A stretch of DNA of 64,000 nucleotides from Erodium maritimum (Eukaryota; Streptophyta; Magnoliopsida; Geraniales; Geraniaceae), in the NCBI GenBank assembly GCA_963921825.1, contig OY997596.1, forward strand, positions 9,305,001-9,369,000, written 5' to 3'. Positions within the stretch are counted from its first letter, which is position 1. Each line of letters opens with the position of its first letter. The notes beneath the pieces are model-generated. The model saw nothing but the letters and a program-made list of their open reading frames with translations, had not been told where the DNA came from and did not search any database. The position numbers and the translations under genes were made by a program. This document shows, piece after piece, positions 46,344 through 56,979 of the stretch.

Positions 46344-47991
46344 CTACCGCACGCAGAGCCGGATGGACGAAAGTGCCTTGTCGAAATGCTTGGCCTTTGA
46401 CCCGAGGTACTCGCTCCACGTCACGGGTCGGTACATGGGCGGGTGACCCGGATCCACCAGTTTTGGCAACGGTGAGATTTGGACGCTGCTCGGTGGCCCG
46501 TATAGGTATGCTATAGAAAGCCGGTGTCGGGTACGGTTCACCATGGCCCGGTGGAGAACGCTCGGGTACAAACCGTTTGAGAGAATGTGGAGCAGGTCTC
46601 CCACGTGGACCACTAGCGCTCCGGGCAGCGGTGGCACGGTGATCCACTCGCTCCCTTCCCGCCAGACCTGAAGTCCGCTCGTGCTGTTTTGGTAGAGGAT
46701 GGTCAAGAGAGTCGAATCGGTGTGGGCTGCAAGACCCATGGCCCGGTCCGGATCCGGACAAGCCGGGTAAGAGTTGAGTTGGATTGCGGAGCGTGACCCG
46801 TCGAAGTCGCCTTTTGGCCCGGCCCATTTGATGTCTTCTTTAGTTATGTCCAAGGAACCGAGCATGAGTAACATGAGCCTCGCTGCTAGGTTCTTCATCG
46901 CCTTCTCGTACTCCTCGACCACATTGCTGAAAATGAAAATTATATTGAGGATAATTAAATTAGAAACTGATAAGTAAAACAGAGCAAAACAGTGTAATGG
47001 CAACAAGTGGTTTTGTGCATATTGGATACTAGCCAGTGTTTTCACGACCACACAAAGTTTTGAGCTCTTCTAGTAATTATTTTTAACTTTTGGAATTTAA
47101 ACAATAATAAAGTTAATACTTTAAATCCAATATAGAGCATTCACAATGCTAACGGTCATCAAATTGTGATAAGACTATCTGTTAATGATATTAAATTAAT
47201 ATTTTTAGTCTTACCGCCAGTACTCTTGTGATGCTAGTTTTTTCATGCTGACTGTTCGTGATATTTTTCTTCACAAATTTCTTCTCGTTGGCGATAAGCG
47301 ACAACTGTGAGCTTACCACCAGTATTATTTAAATCATTTCTCTCTCTTACTTTTTGTATTATCTCTTTTTTTTGAGCTCCCCGTCAGTCTAGGAGGCTAG
47401 CGTCGACAATGCTCTTAGATTGTTTTAGATAAAATTTGCATATTTGAAAGTGTATATATTGATTGTGGACATGGAATTTGTACGTGCATGAAGATGTGAG
47501 ATGTACCAAAAATTGGTGCAGTGTTCTTGGTGAGGCCAAAGTTGGCGAGCATGGTCGAGGGGGGATCCCAAGATGGTGAAGCCCTCGGACCACATGAGCT
47601 TGGGGAAGAAGGAGGAGATGCGAGCGAGGCCGTAGCCGGAGACGCCTTCCGGGGAGCGAGCGGCCTTGAGCTTCTGGTGCAGCGGGAGGGAAAACAGGCT
47701 ATTTCCGGCGCACTCGGCGTCGTCGAGGAGGCCGGCCGGCACGCCGTGGTTGACGACTTGAAACACCCCCCAAGTCTTGCATGCATGGCCTATGAGCCGG
47801 AGGGCATTTGGGTCATTTAGGTCCACCACCGGAACAGCCTCGGCGGCGCCAGCGGACGGCGGAGGCGGGCGGCCGAGTGGCGGCGGCGCCCAGGAGTGGG
47901 ACTCGGGTAGCTCCTGTACGGTGTGGAGGTCCAAGTGTTTGTTTTGGAGGTGGACGGGGTGGGATGTGTAAGCATCCGAGGGCGATGGCAT
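46344..47991 (-). CDS. GA3ox: Gibberellin 3-oxidase (GA 3-beta-dioxygenase), two exons, 355 aa
   Basis: Exon 1 is 47507-47991 and exon 2 is 46344-46926 (minus strand), with a GT-AG intron of 580 bp; the joined codon gives TNFCNVVEEYEK. The start is ATG 47991 (MPSPSDAY); the frame is open 9 bases further without ATG. The amino half (LPESHSWAPP, VVDLNDPNA, GVFQVVNHGVP) is the DIOX_N domain. The carboxyl half has the Fe(II) ligands HTD (about H230, D232) and H287 and the 2-oxoglutarate RLS (R297-S299). The ending PPMYRPVTWSEYLGSKAKHF is diagnostic for GA3ox, which 3-beta-hydroxylates GA9/GA20 to bioactive GA4/GA1 in the cytosol. GA3ox genes are usually repressed by active gibberellin. All key residues are present; I see no lesion. 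Confidence 0.94.
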
Positions 47992-48084
47992 AATGGTCAA
48001 ATCAAACCTATATAAATGTGTGCGCGTGTGTATATCGGGAGAGAGAGAGACTACTTGTAGTGAGAGTACTTAGAAGTTGCAGGG

Positions 48085-48092
48085 TATAAATA
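48085..48092 (-). promoter_or_regulatory. Candidate TATA box of the GA3ox gene
   Basis: TATTTATA on the minus strand (TATAAATA on plus) about 95 bp upstream of the ATG. A GA-repeat (48041-48051) lies between it and the start, in the presumed leader. Confidence 0.5.
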
Positions 48093-48837
48093 GGGTGATG
48101 AAGGTGACAAAGAGAGGGCAAGTGTGGGAGAGGGTGAGTGGTGTTGGGGGAGAGTACTCATGGAAGGGGACAAGGATTTTTATTGGACAACGGAAAGAAC
48201 AAAAATGGCAAAGGACCATCTTGTCCTTTATAAACAACATAACTCAAGTTGGCTAATAAGGCATCTCAACCTCTCAATTATTATTGTTGATATCTATATA
48301 TAAAAAAATATGAATAGTATCTAAAAGTTGTATGAAGAAACAAGGCCACTCTCTGTCCATGTGCTTTGTCTTTGTCCTCAAGTAGAAAACCTCCATTTAG
48401 ACCCTCCCTTATTTTGGACATAGTGTTCTATCCCCCGAGTGCTATAACGTATAGGGATAAGGTATAGGTCGAGTTTTGCGATATCCGTATTTTATTCGAC
48501 TTTTATACCTAATATTTGTACTCTACCCACATCCAGTTAATACGTAATCAACACCCTATCTTATTTCTATCCGATCGGACTGGGTATTACCTTTCCCGAA
48601 TCGTTTATATGATATGTGGATTATTTTTCTGAGCGAAATGTGCAATTGTATTAAATTTATATCAGGACATTGATGTGCGCTAGGGAACATGCTCCCAGGC
48701 CACTAAGGTCAAACAGAAAGAGCAATGACTCACTGAACATTTTACCATTATAACCGTCACAGACGGTATTTGAAAGCCATATAGGCAAGGACATAATACG
48801 AAGAGGGGGAAGGGGTGCCAAAAATCTAGGATCTCAA
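48093..48837. other. GA3ox 5' flank, no gene
   Basis: A/T-rich with a G-rich stretch at 48110-48175; no ORF of note. It contains the distal promoter of GA3ox and ends at LINE-derived DNA. Confidence 0.5.
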
Positions 48838-49590
48838 CAGCGGTGATGGTGGGAGGCAAAGCATCTACATGGAACCACTCCTAGGGCCAGTCCCCGATGC
48901 TCCTCCTGCCTCTCATTCCTCCTGGCGGGGCTGCTTCCACGCCCTGATCAGCTCCTCTTGAGGTGCTACAACAGTTGGTCTCTTGATTGCTCCAGTTCCC
49001 TCTCCTTGTACCACCATGGGTGCCGGGATTACAGCCTCCTTCCTCCCCAGACCTCCACACGTTGCACCACGTACCCCACCAAAGGGCGATGGTGGGGCCT
49101 CCAAGATCGAGCCAAAGTGGGGTTGAACGGTGTCTAGTCGGGACATACCCCGAATCCCAGACCAGGAGGTACGAGGCTTGAAGCAACCCTGGGGACCCTA
49201 TCTAGGGTCAAGGTGCCCTTAGGGGTTACAACATTAGGATTAGAGGATCGATCAAACTCTCCCCAATCTGTCGCATAGGCCTTGATCTTCTTATCCCTCT
49301 AGTACTCCAACATAGAGGAGGCAAATCGAGGGGGGGGGGGGGGGGGGGGGGGCTTTAACTACCCATGTGCACTCCTTCAAGTCATGGCCGAGTCTACCAC
49401 ATTTGTAGCAGAAGCTCGGAAGCTTAGAATAGGTGAGTTCAATGTGAATTGGTTCAGGAAATTCCTTGAACCAAAGTATCCGTCCCCTCCGAAGCGGCCT
49501 CTCGATGAGGTGCCAGAAATGAACTTTTATAGTTACGCCCCAACACATACCCCACTTGTCACATGGGACCTCCACACACACCCCAGAGGG
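48838..49590 (-). pseudogene. LINE ORF1 fragment with CCHC zinc knuckle
   Basis: Minus-strand frame 49291-49581 reads CDKWGMCWGVTIKVHFWHLI and then KLPSFCYKCGRLGHDLKEC. This is the DUF4283/zf-CCHC_4 arrangement of plant L1 ORF1 proteins, with the knuckle CX2CX4HX4C at 49369-49410. Further along, PPGGMRGRRSIGDW matches PPGG...CIGDW of the copy at 50840-52003. A 23-base G run (49330-49352; C run on the coding strand) lies just after the knuckle and breaks the frame. This ORF1 type is unrelated in domain to the RRM type at 15612 and 57492, so a second LINE family is present. Confidence 0.82.
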
Positions 49591-49659
49591 TCCCTGATAG
49601 AGATACCCATCTCCCTTGTCCTTACCAGAGGCGGGGGTGGAAGGAGTTGTTAAATTCCG

Positions 49660-50800
49660 ACAAGGGTAGGGTTAAATTTTTATCTGTTCATTAGCTATAC
49701 TATTGGAAACCCTACCTTTTGTGCTTCAAGTTGGTAAAATATGGATTTTTTAGATCCTTTATTTTCTCTCTTTACCTTTCATGGTTATTAGATTTGGGTA
49801 GTAGACCTGTTTTTTTGGTTGTTGGCTTCTTGCGTGAAACGGATTATGTTTCATTCCATTTCTTCCGGATTTTTTGTTTGTTGTTTCTTGCGTGAAGCGG
49901 GGTGATTCCTTTTTTGGATCAGATTTCTTTAGTTGTATTGTTTTTAGTATCTAGTTTTATCTTTGTTGGTTGTTTTTATAATGCTCTCTATCTCTATGTA
50001 TCTCCTCTTTATCCTTAAAAAGTGGTTTAATTTAAAAAAAAATTGTTAATAAAAAAACAATCAAAATGAAAAATACTGATGGATGGTTTCATATGTACCT
50101 ATTTCTTTTGACATAACCAATAACCCATTTTGAAAATGGGAATATAAGATATTATCGAAGAATAAAAATATGGGGAAGACAAGTGAGTAAACTTATCCAA
50201 TTTGCTAATGATGATCCATCATGTATAGCCGTTTCTAAAACAATGCAGCGATTATGCACATGAATCGTTTTTGCAAAACTAAATAGTCCCTGCACTCAAT
50301 TTTTGTCTAAATCCACTCTATTCTATCAAATATAATCTCTTCCCATCCACTCTGTTCTATCTATTAATGTCTCTTCCATCAACTCATACCTCTTTTCATG
50401 TTACCTTAGGTCTATCTTATCCCCCACCTTTTTATTCCTTCTATCCAAATTCGCTTGCTTTTATTTATAAATGTAGAAATACATCGATATTTTTTGGCTC
50501 GATTTCATACCGATACTGAGGCTTCTCATTTATACTGAGTGAACGGTTTTACGAATATTTTAATCATAATATAATGTTACGCTTGAAAAGTGATATGGTA
50601 AAACATAACCTGTAAATAGATTTTGTTTGAACGATGATGCAATTTTATAAATATCAAAAGATTATATAGGTGTGGTCCGAGGAATAAATTTCTCGACCAC
50701 GAGTGAAGGATTAGAACAGGTGAACAAAAGTTCTCTAATCTTTATCGGAGCATAAACGAACGAAAAAAGCGGTATTTTGATGCTGTATAGGCCATGAAAG
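49660..50800. other. Non-coding; possible LINE 3' end then AT-rich DNA
   Basis: At 49660-50045 a T/G-rich stretch ends TTTAATTTAAAAAAAAA and could be a plus-strand LINE 3' UTR of an unidentified family. The remainder to 50800 is AT-rich without ORFs. Confidence 0.4.
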
Positions 50801-50808
50801 AAAGCGGA

Positions 50809-52003
50809 GGGGGGGGGGGGGGGAATGGGAGACTAGAGATCCTAAGGGTCCTCAACGGTAGAGGTGAAGTCGGGAGGCAGCGCATCATACAAGGACCCCT
50901 CCCAGATCCAGTCCCCGATGCATAACACACCACTCATCCCTCCTGGCGGGGCTGCTTCCCTGCCTTGAACTATTCTTCCCTAGGGACCCCAGTCGCTGAC
51001 CGTTTTAGAGCGTTCCTATTGTCCTCTGCTTCAGATCTTCCAGGGGTATCATCCCCACAAGCTTCCCACTTTGTCCGAGTCTTCCCGGTCAGCTGGTCCT
51101 CGTGTTGTACTGGAGCTCCCAGCCCTAGAGGGGCGGCCGGTCTAGGCGGTGGTCTACTCGTCGAGCCCACGTGGCGTGTCCGAGGGGACATAATAGGTCT
51201 CGGGCCCCCTAGTTCAAGTGACCATTTAGGTCAGGAATCGGCGAAGCACTAGCAGGCACGCGGACTGGTTCTCCCCAATCTGTGGCGTACGCCTTGACCT
51301 TTGTCTCTTGGTTTATTCCAGCATAAATTCCCCAAACTTCGTGGGTCCTCTAAAAGCCCACCTAAAGTCCTTCAGGATATGCCCTAACCGACCATAGTTA
51401 TAGTAGAAGGTAGGCAGCTTTGTATATGTGTGGTCGACATTGATTGGGTCCAGAAATTCCGGGAACCTCAAGACCAACCATTTTCGTAACAACTTCTCAA
51501 GGATGTGCCATAAGCGGATTTTGATAGTCCCACCCCAGCACATCCCCCATTGGTCGCATGGAACATGCACACACAATCCCAACACATTGCTAATGGTGAA
51601 AACTGTCTCCCTCGCCCGAACCAATGGTGGCAGCCCTTTAGCATGCACCCACAATTGTACCCGGTCCAGCAGGGGCAGCTCCCTAGCACACGGGTCCAAG
51701 TCTCCCAAAAATAGAACCTTGCCATCAAAGCACCAGGGTTCATTGTTTCGAACCTATGATCGCGACTTCGTCGTCATGAAGTAAAAGCCGAACATGCCCG
51801 GTCCTAAATCCTTGATCACCAGGTCCTCCGCGGCTCTTCCTCATGTATTAGTGATGACACGCAAGATCACATCCTTTCGTGGGGGCTTCGGGGTCCAGAG
51901 ACGTCCCAGTAAACCCTATTGTTGTCGAGCTAGAGCCGCCGACGCCGTCGCCCGAGACGCAGGAACCAAGATCTCAACTTCTTCCTCTTCCTCCAAGGAA
52001 CAT
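50809..52003 (-). pseudogene. LINE ORF1 fragment (DUF4283 plus decayed zinc knuckle)
   Basis: In minus-strand order: acidic start SLEEEEEVEILVP (near 52003), the DUF4283 region (GLLGRLWTPKPPRKDVILRV, DLGPGMFGFYFM, NEPWCFDGKVLFLGDLDPC), then CDQWGMCWGGTIKIRLW and FYYNYGRLGHILKDF. The knuckle cysteines have changed to Tyr, Tyr and Phe while GRLGH remains. Several stop codons are present and the C-terminal part continues degraded to about 50840, where a 15-base G run (50809-50823) occurs. It is homologous to 48838-49590. An LTR (52004) cuts its 5' end. Confidence 0.82.
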
Positions 52004-53041
52004 TGTCACGCCCCAAATCCGGTTTTGACCGAACTCGAGACGTGAACTAGGAAAATAATTTAGACAATAAATAAAAAGGAAATTAATAATACAATCTCCG
52101 CAAAAACTTATATTCAGTTCAAAATTTAAGAGTCAAAAACTCAAACCAACAGAATAACAGAAAAAGTAGTTTAGTACAAAGTATGGTACGTCTCTAAAAC
52201 ATGAAATCTCCCGAAGCCTCAAGGAGCTCCCGAGCCCTGAGACCACCTCTAGGTCTAGTCATCAAGAAAACCTGTATAAACAATAAACAAGAAGGGGGTG
52301 AGCTTACGCTCAGTTGGAAAAAGAAATAAAGTAAAGGAACCCCCGTTTTAACAATAAAACCGATTAGTACAATTATCCAACAGACAGTAATGAAAGATCA
52401 ACAAGAATTGTAATACGTAAAGAATGTAGCACTCAAGGAGATTAATGGGAAGATAACAAAATTACCAAAGGAAACAACTAAGGAATCACACAAATACCGA
52501 AATACTGATAATCGAACCACAAAACTCTGATCCGTACACGTGATTGTACATCATATCAGATTGCCCCTCGGTCCAGAGAAGACACAATCATCGGGGCTTC
52601 CGGAAACGTTCTCAAGGAACACATATCATCGGAAGTCCCGGAAATGTCCTCAAAGGACCATAGATCATCGGGGTGAACCAAGTAGCATATCGTACCAGAA
52701 ACACACATCGGACTAGATATCTTCCCGGAACCACTCCCTCGGGGTAAACGATCACACGTCATACCGAAAACGCACATCGGCCTGGACGTCTTCCCGGAAA
52801 CGCACATCGGGGTACATAATCATATACCATACCGGAACCGCACATCGGACTAGGTATCTTCCCGGCATGTCCACCTCGGGGTGCACACTCACATACCATA
52901 CCGGAACCGCACATCGGACTAGGTATCTTCCCGGCATGTCCACCTCGGGGTGCACACTTAAACCACAATAGCATATCAAACAATACTGTCACTCACATTG
53001 TCAAACCAAACTTACCGGCATTACTTACCAACCACGTCCCA
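52004..53041 (-). mobile_element. Partial LTR (copy D), 3' portion, inverted relative to copy E
   Basis: On the minus strand it ends GGGGCGTGACA (52004) and matches 55649-56618 of copy E with very few differences over the stretches I compared. It stops at 53041 (CCAACCACGTCCC). The main difference is one extra 69-bp unit (52831-52899 repeated at 52900-52968). The five bases before it are AACAT, the complement of ATGTT before copy E. Confidence 0.9.
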
Positions 53042-53880
53042 ACGTCTCTTCCGCCGGTACCGCCCGGTTCTCCCTCTCGGGGCGTGAAGGTGGATGAGCC
53101 CTCTTACTCGGTGGGTTTGACCTCTTCGATCCTACCCACCAAACTGAAACGAGGGAAGCCTTTGCATCGTCTACCAGTGCCTTCTCCCACAAATAAGGGC
53201 CTCCTCGTGCTTCTGCCTCCTAATCCTTGCGGTCCGGTGGGCGTGATAGGTCATACCGTCCCGGCTACTATGAGCCCTAAGGGGCTGGCGTGTCTTGAGA
53301 TCCACGCTAGGGCTCCCCCATCCCCAGATTCTGTTAGGGTTTCCTTAAACCCTAATACCCCGACGTCTCCTACAAGCAATACCCCTGGGTGCCATGACAT
53401 TGCTCTGGCAACAACCATGTGCGTCATGATCTTTCTCTAGCCGCATTATCTAACGGCGAAGAGGCAAGGGTTCCGGCGTCGCCTGCTAGTACCTCTTCCA
53501 TACCAGGTGCTGAGGGCTCTACAGGTCCCGTCTTTGGAAGGGCATCTGTTCCTAAAATTCTTTAGGACCAGGTTCGCATCCTCACGGATGAGAGTTCGGG
53601 TGTTTCTAGTTCGCTTCCCCTGTTTCGGAGGGATTCGGCGCAAAGGGAAAACCCCCATGGAGGACCTTCCAAGGACAGCAGCGATAGCTTTGGGACTAGG
53701 ATGTTTCCTTTCTGCTCAGGCTACGGTGCCAACCATTCCCGCGTCCCCTGCTACCCAACAAGGTATGGCACGAGATAGGGCACGACGTCCTACTCCGGCT
53801 GAGCTTCATCCAGCCCTGATTGGTAGGGGCGGACCTTCAATCTTCTTTGGAGGGCCTACAGGATAGACTATCATCATGTT
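53042..53880 (+). other. GC-rich LINE-like coding remnant between inverted LTR arms
   Basis: Two plus-strand frames (53084-53440 and 53507-53866) are proline/serine-rich without a recognised domain. Base composition resembles the LINE ORF1 remnants at 48.8-52.0 kb. By the duplication argument it was once adjacent to the complement of 52003, that is, upstream of the DUF4283 ORF1. I cannot name a protein. Confidence 0.4.
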
Positions 53881-54154
53881 TGTAGAACCGCCTCCGAGCA
53901 ATTCTGGTCGAACCGGTGAACTCTAGCGAAAGTTGACTTTTTACCAGAAAAGTCAACTGAGGACTTCGGGAGTCATTCGGGACCTTTCCGTGGCCCAAAA
54001 AGCTTAGCCGTCATCACGGTTAGCTTAGTTGTGCCATTTCCTTTCAAAAGACTGTAAATTTGGAAAAGTCAATTTTTGGTCAAACCGGGACTTTTTATCG
54101 ACAAATCCGATGTAAATCGAGGTGCTGGATTTTTCTCCTAAGACTAAGTGGTCC

Positions 54155-54179
54155 CCACTAGGACACATGTCCTTAGTGG
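54155..54179 (+). other. Conserved LTR hairpin 1 (copy E)
   Basis: Inverted arms CCACTAGGACA and TGTCCTTAGTGG. Equivalent hairpins with different arm bases are at 44871-44895 (copy C2) and 8536-8560 (copy A, complement). Confidence 0.65.
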
Positions 54180-54814
54180 CTTGGAGGAGAAGAAATGAGT
54201 CTTCAATGACCATTTTACCCTCACAAAGGCCAAAAGGCATAACTTGTACTTAAGGGGCTTTTTGGAATTTCATCACACTAGGTCTTTTATAGCAAATGAA
54301 GCACCAATTCATAACTAGTGCTGCCCGAATTTGTAGAGAGAAAAGAAGAAGAGGAGGAACAAAGGAGTCTTGAAGAAGAAGAAAGGGAGAAAGGTGCAAA
54401 TTTTAGCCAAGTTCTTCATCAATCCTTCTCCAAAAACCTTATATCTGCTTCATCCATCCATTTCCAAGGTAAGGAAACTCAAACTTTCCATTTTCAATCC
54501 ATTTCAATTCATGGGTTTACTTGGGTTTTGCAAAAACTAGCTAGGTTTTGATGTCCCTTGTAGTTATTTGTTGTTAGTTGATACTTTGGTGAAGTAGATG
54601 ATTGGGTTTTGTTTAAATCTTTGAGTTTTGGTTGATTTTGGAGTTGGAAATCTCTTGGGTATTTGGAGTTTTGACGAATCCTATCATGAGTAGTGATGGA
54701 TTGGAGTTAGATGACTGTTTTGAAGTTTTTAGAAGTTAAAAATGGAGGTTTTGCTGTAATTTTCGTGAAAAAGGAGCTGGAGGTTGAAGAAGGGCGAGTC
54801 TGCCCAGACCCGCC

Positions 54815-54950
54815 ACAGATCCATGATGGGTACCGTGACGGGAGACGTCACGGCTCCGTGACGGAGGCCGTGACGGCACGCGTCACGGTTCCGTGACGTC
54901 ATCCGTAACAGGTGGTCTCACGGATCCGTGACCCGATCCGTGGCAGACCT
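54815..54950 (+). repeat. CGTGACG/CGTCACG dyad array in LTR copy E
   Basis: Repeats such as GAGACGTCACGGCTCCGTG and GCGTCACGGTTCCGTGACG, with many TGACG cores on both strands, at the same depth in the LTR as 18240-18390 in copy C1. Confidence 0.85.
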
Positions 54951-56310
54951 CTTTTGGGACCTTTTTGGGTGTTTTCATCTAATTCCATCCTTCGTTTTGA
55001 ACCGGTTGTTTGGGGGGTTTTTCGCTTTGTTGGTTGTCTCTTAAACCACATTGTTTAGTCCTTAATTATAGTTTTAATTGTGATCCAAGACCTTGGATCC
55101 AAGCTTGGAGGAGGAGAACCCTTGGACCTCATGAGAAGACGGAGAGGAAGCTAGCCAGGACGTCAGTAGCTAGGAGTATTAGGCTTTGGAGTTTTCTCGG
55201 TATGGAAAAGCTCTAAACTCCTCTGTTAATTTAAAGAATGCTAATAGTATGCCTATAGGATAATAATAACCGGAAATGTCCTAGTTTGCATATAGGATGT
55301 GATTCACTAGAATAACTGCTTTTCAATTACAATAATAATCGGACGAGTCTTAGTGTGCATATAGGATGTGATCCACTAGTTAACCGCTTTCAATACTTTG
55401 GGAAATTTCCGTGCTGGTAGAATGACCATGTCGAGCCTTAGGATTGCTTGCTGAATGTACTTATTGATGATTGTTCGTCCTTGGTATTGATGCATGCTCC
55501 GTATTTAGGTTAATATAAGAGTCATACTAAACTAGATGAATTATGATGATTGTATGTGAATGGTTGATCCGTGATTTGATTGGTTGAATGGATGTGTGAA
55601 TGTGTATTGATTGTGCCTAATGTTATGATCGGGTGAGTGATAGACCGATGGGACGTGGTTGGTAAGTAATGCCGGTAAATTTGGTTTGACAATGTGTGTG
55701 ACGGTATTGTTTGATATGCTATTGTGGTTTAAGTGTGCACCCCGAGGTGGACATGCTGGGAAGATACCTAGTCCGATGTGCGGTTCCGGTATGGTATATG
55801 ATTATGTACCCCGATGTGCGTTTCCGGGAAGACGTCCAGGCTAATGTGCGTTTCCAGTATGACGTGTGATCGTTTACCCCGAGGGAGTGGTTCCGGGAAG
55901 ATATCTAGTCCGATGTGCGTTTCCGGTACGATATGTTACTTGGTTCACCTCGATGATCTATGGTCCTTTGAGGACATTTCCGGGACTTCCGTTGATATGT
56001 GTTCCTAGGGAACGTTTCCGGAAGCCGCGATGATTGTGTCTCCTCTGGACCGAGGGGCAATCTGATATGATGTACAATCAAGTGTACGGATTAGAGTCTT
56101 ATGGTTCAATTATCAGTATTTCGGTATTTGTGTGATTCCTTAGTTGTTTCCTTTGGTAATTTTTTTATCTTCCCATTAATCTCCTTGAGTGTTACCATCT
56201 TTAAGTATTACAATTCTTGTTGATCTTTCATTACTGTCTGTTGGATAATTGTACTAATCGGTTTTATTGTTAAAACGGTGGTTCCTTTACTTTATTGCTT
56301 TTTTCCTACC

Positions 56311-56322
56311 GAGCGTAAGCTC
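56311..56322 (+). other. Conserved LTR hairpin 2, GNRA-type loop (copy E)
   Basis: GAGC-GTAA-GCTC: a 4-bp stem with a GTAA loop, followed by ACCCC and, about 30 bases on, a pyrimidine stretch and ACAG/GT. Counterparts: 19615-19626, 6277-6288 and 52300-52311 (complement), 11575-11586, 62583-62594 (complement). Confidence 0.65.
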
Positions 56323-56618
56323 ACCCCCTTCTTGTTTACTGTTTATACAGGTTTTCTTGATGAGTGGACCTAGAGGTGGTCTTAGGGCTCGGGAGCTCCT
56401 TGAGGCTTTGGGAGATTTCATGTTTTAGAGACGTACCGTACTTTGTACTAAACTACTTTTTCTGTTATTCTGTTGGTTTGAGCTTTTGACTCTTAAATTT
56501 TGAACTGAATATAAGTTTTTGCGGAGATTGTATTATTAATTTCCTTTTTATTTATTGTCTAAATTATTTTCCTAGTTCGCGTCTCGAGTTCGGTCAAAAC
56601 CGGATTTGGTGCGTGACA

Positions 56619-56979
56619 ACCATTAGAATCCATATATGTGTGCCACGTTTGTGGTTTAATTTCCTTCGATAGCCCTAATGTCCTTCACCTATCTGCTACT
56701 ATAGGTCCCCCATGCGTTTTCATTACCTGATCTATCGAGCGAGCACATGTTCTAAGGGTACCGTTTTAGATTCGACCTAGGTGGCTTCAGATTTAGGAGT
56801 GTGGGTGAGGACGACACCAATCATCACCTTCTTCATTGCTTGGATGTTCATCTGGTAGGTCTGGTGAGAAACAGGTGAACGCACGAATATTTCACTTTTC
56901 AAAACCTGTATCACCACCCTCAATAATCACTCAAAATTGAGGCTCTCTACATCAAAGCAACTCAAGACCAGAAACCAAT
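56619..56979. other. Non-coding interval after copy E
   Basis: No recognisable gene. Plus-strand reading frames are broken by several stops. It may be diverged LINE DNA, since LINE sequence begins just downstream. Confidence 0.4.

Larger units (their letters stand above)
53881..56618 (+). mobile_element. Complete LTR (copy E, 2.74 kb)
   Basis: It starts TGTAGAACCGCC (one A fewer than the family start) and ends GGTGCGTGACA. It contains the CCACTAGGAC hairpin (54155-54179), the CGTGACGG array (54815-54950), TCTTCCCGG/CCGGGAAGA-type motifs (55735-56050) and GAGCGTAAGCTC (56311-56322). Its left flank ATGTT does not match its right flank ACCAT, so it is not a simple solo LTR; see the inverted copy D. 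Confidence 0.92.

Noticed and set aside
47724-47993. Plus-strand ORFs in the GA3ox first exon
   Set aside because: Shadows of the GC-rich coding strand; the minus frame carries the GA3ox motifs.
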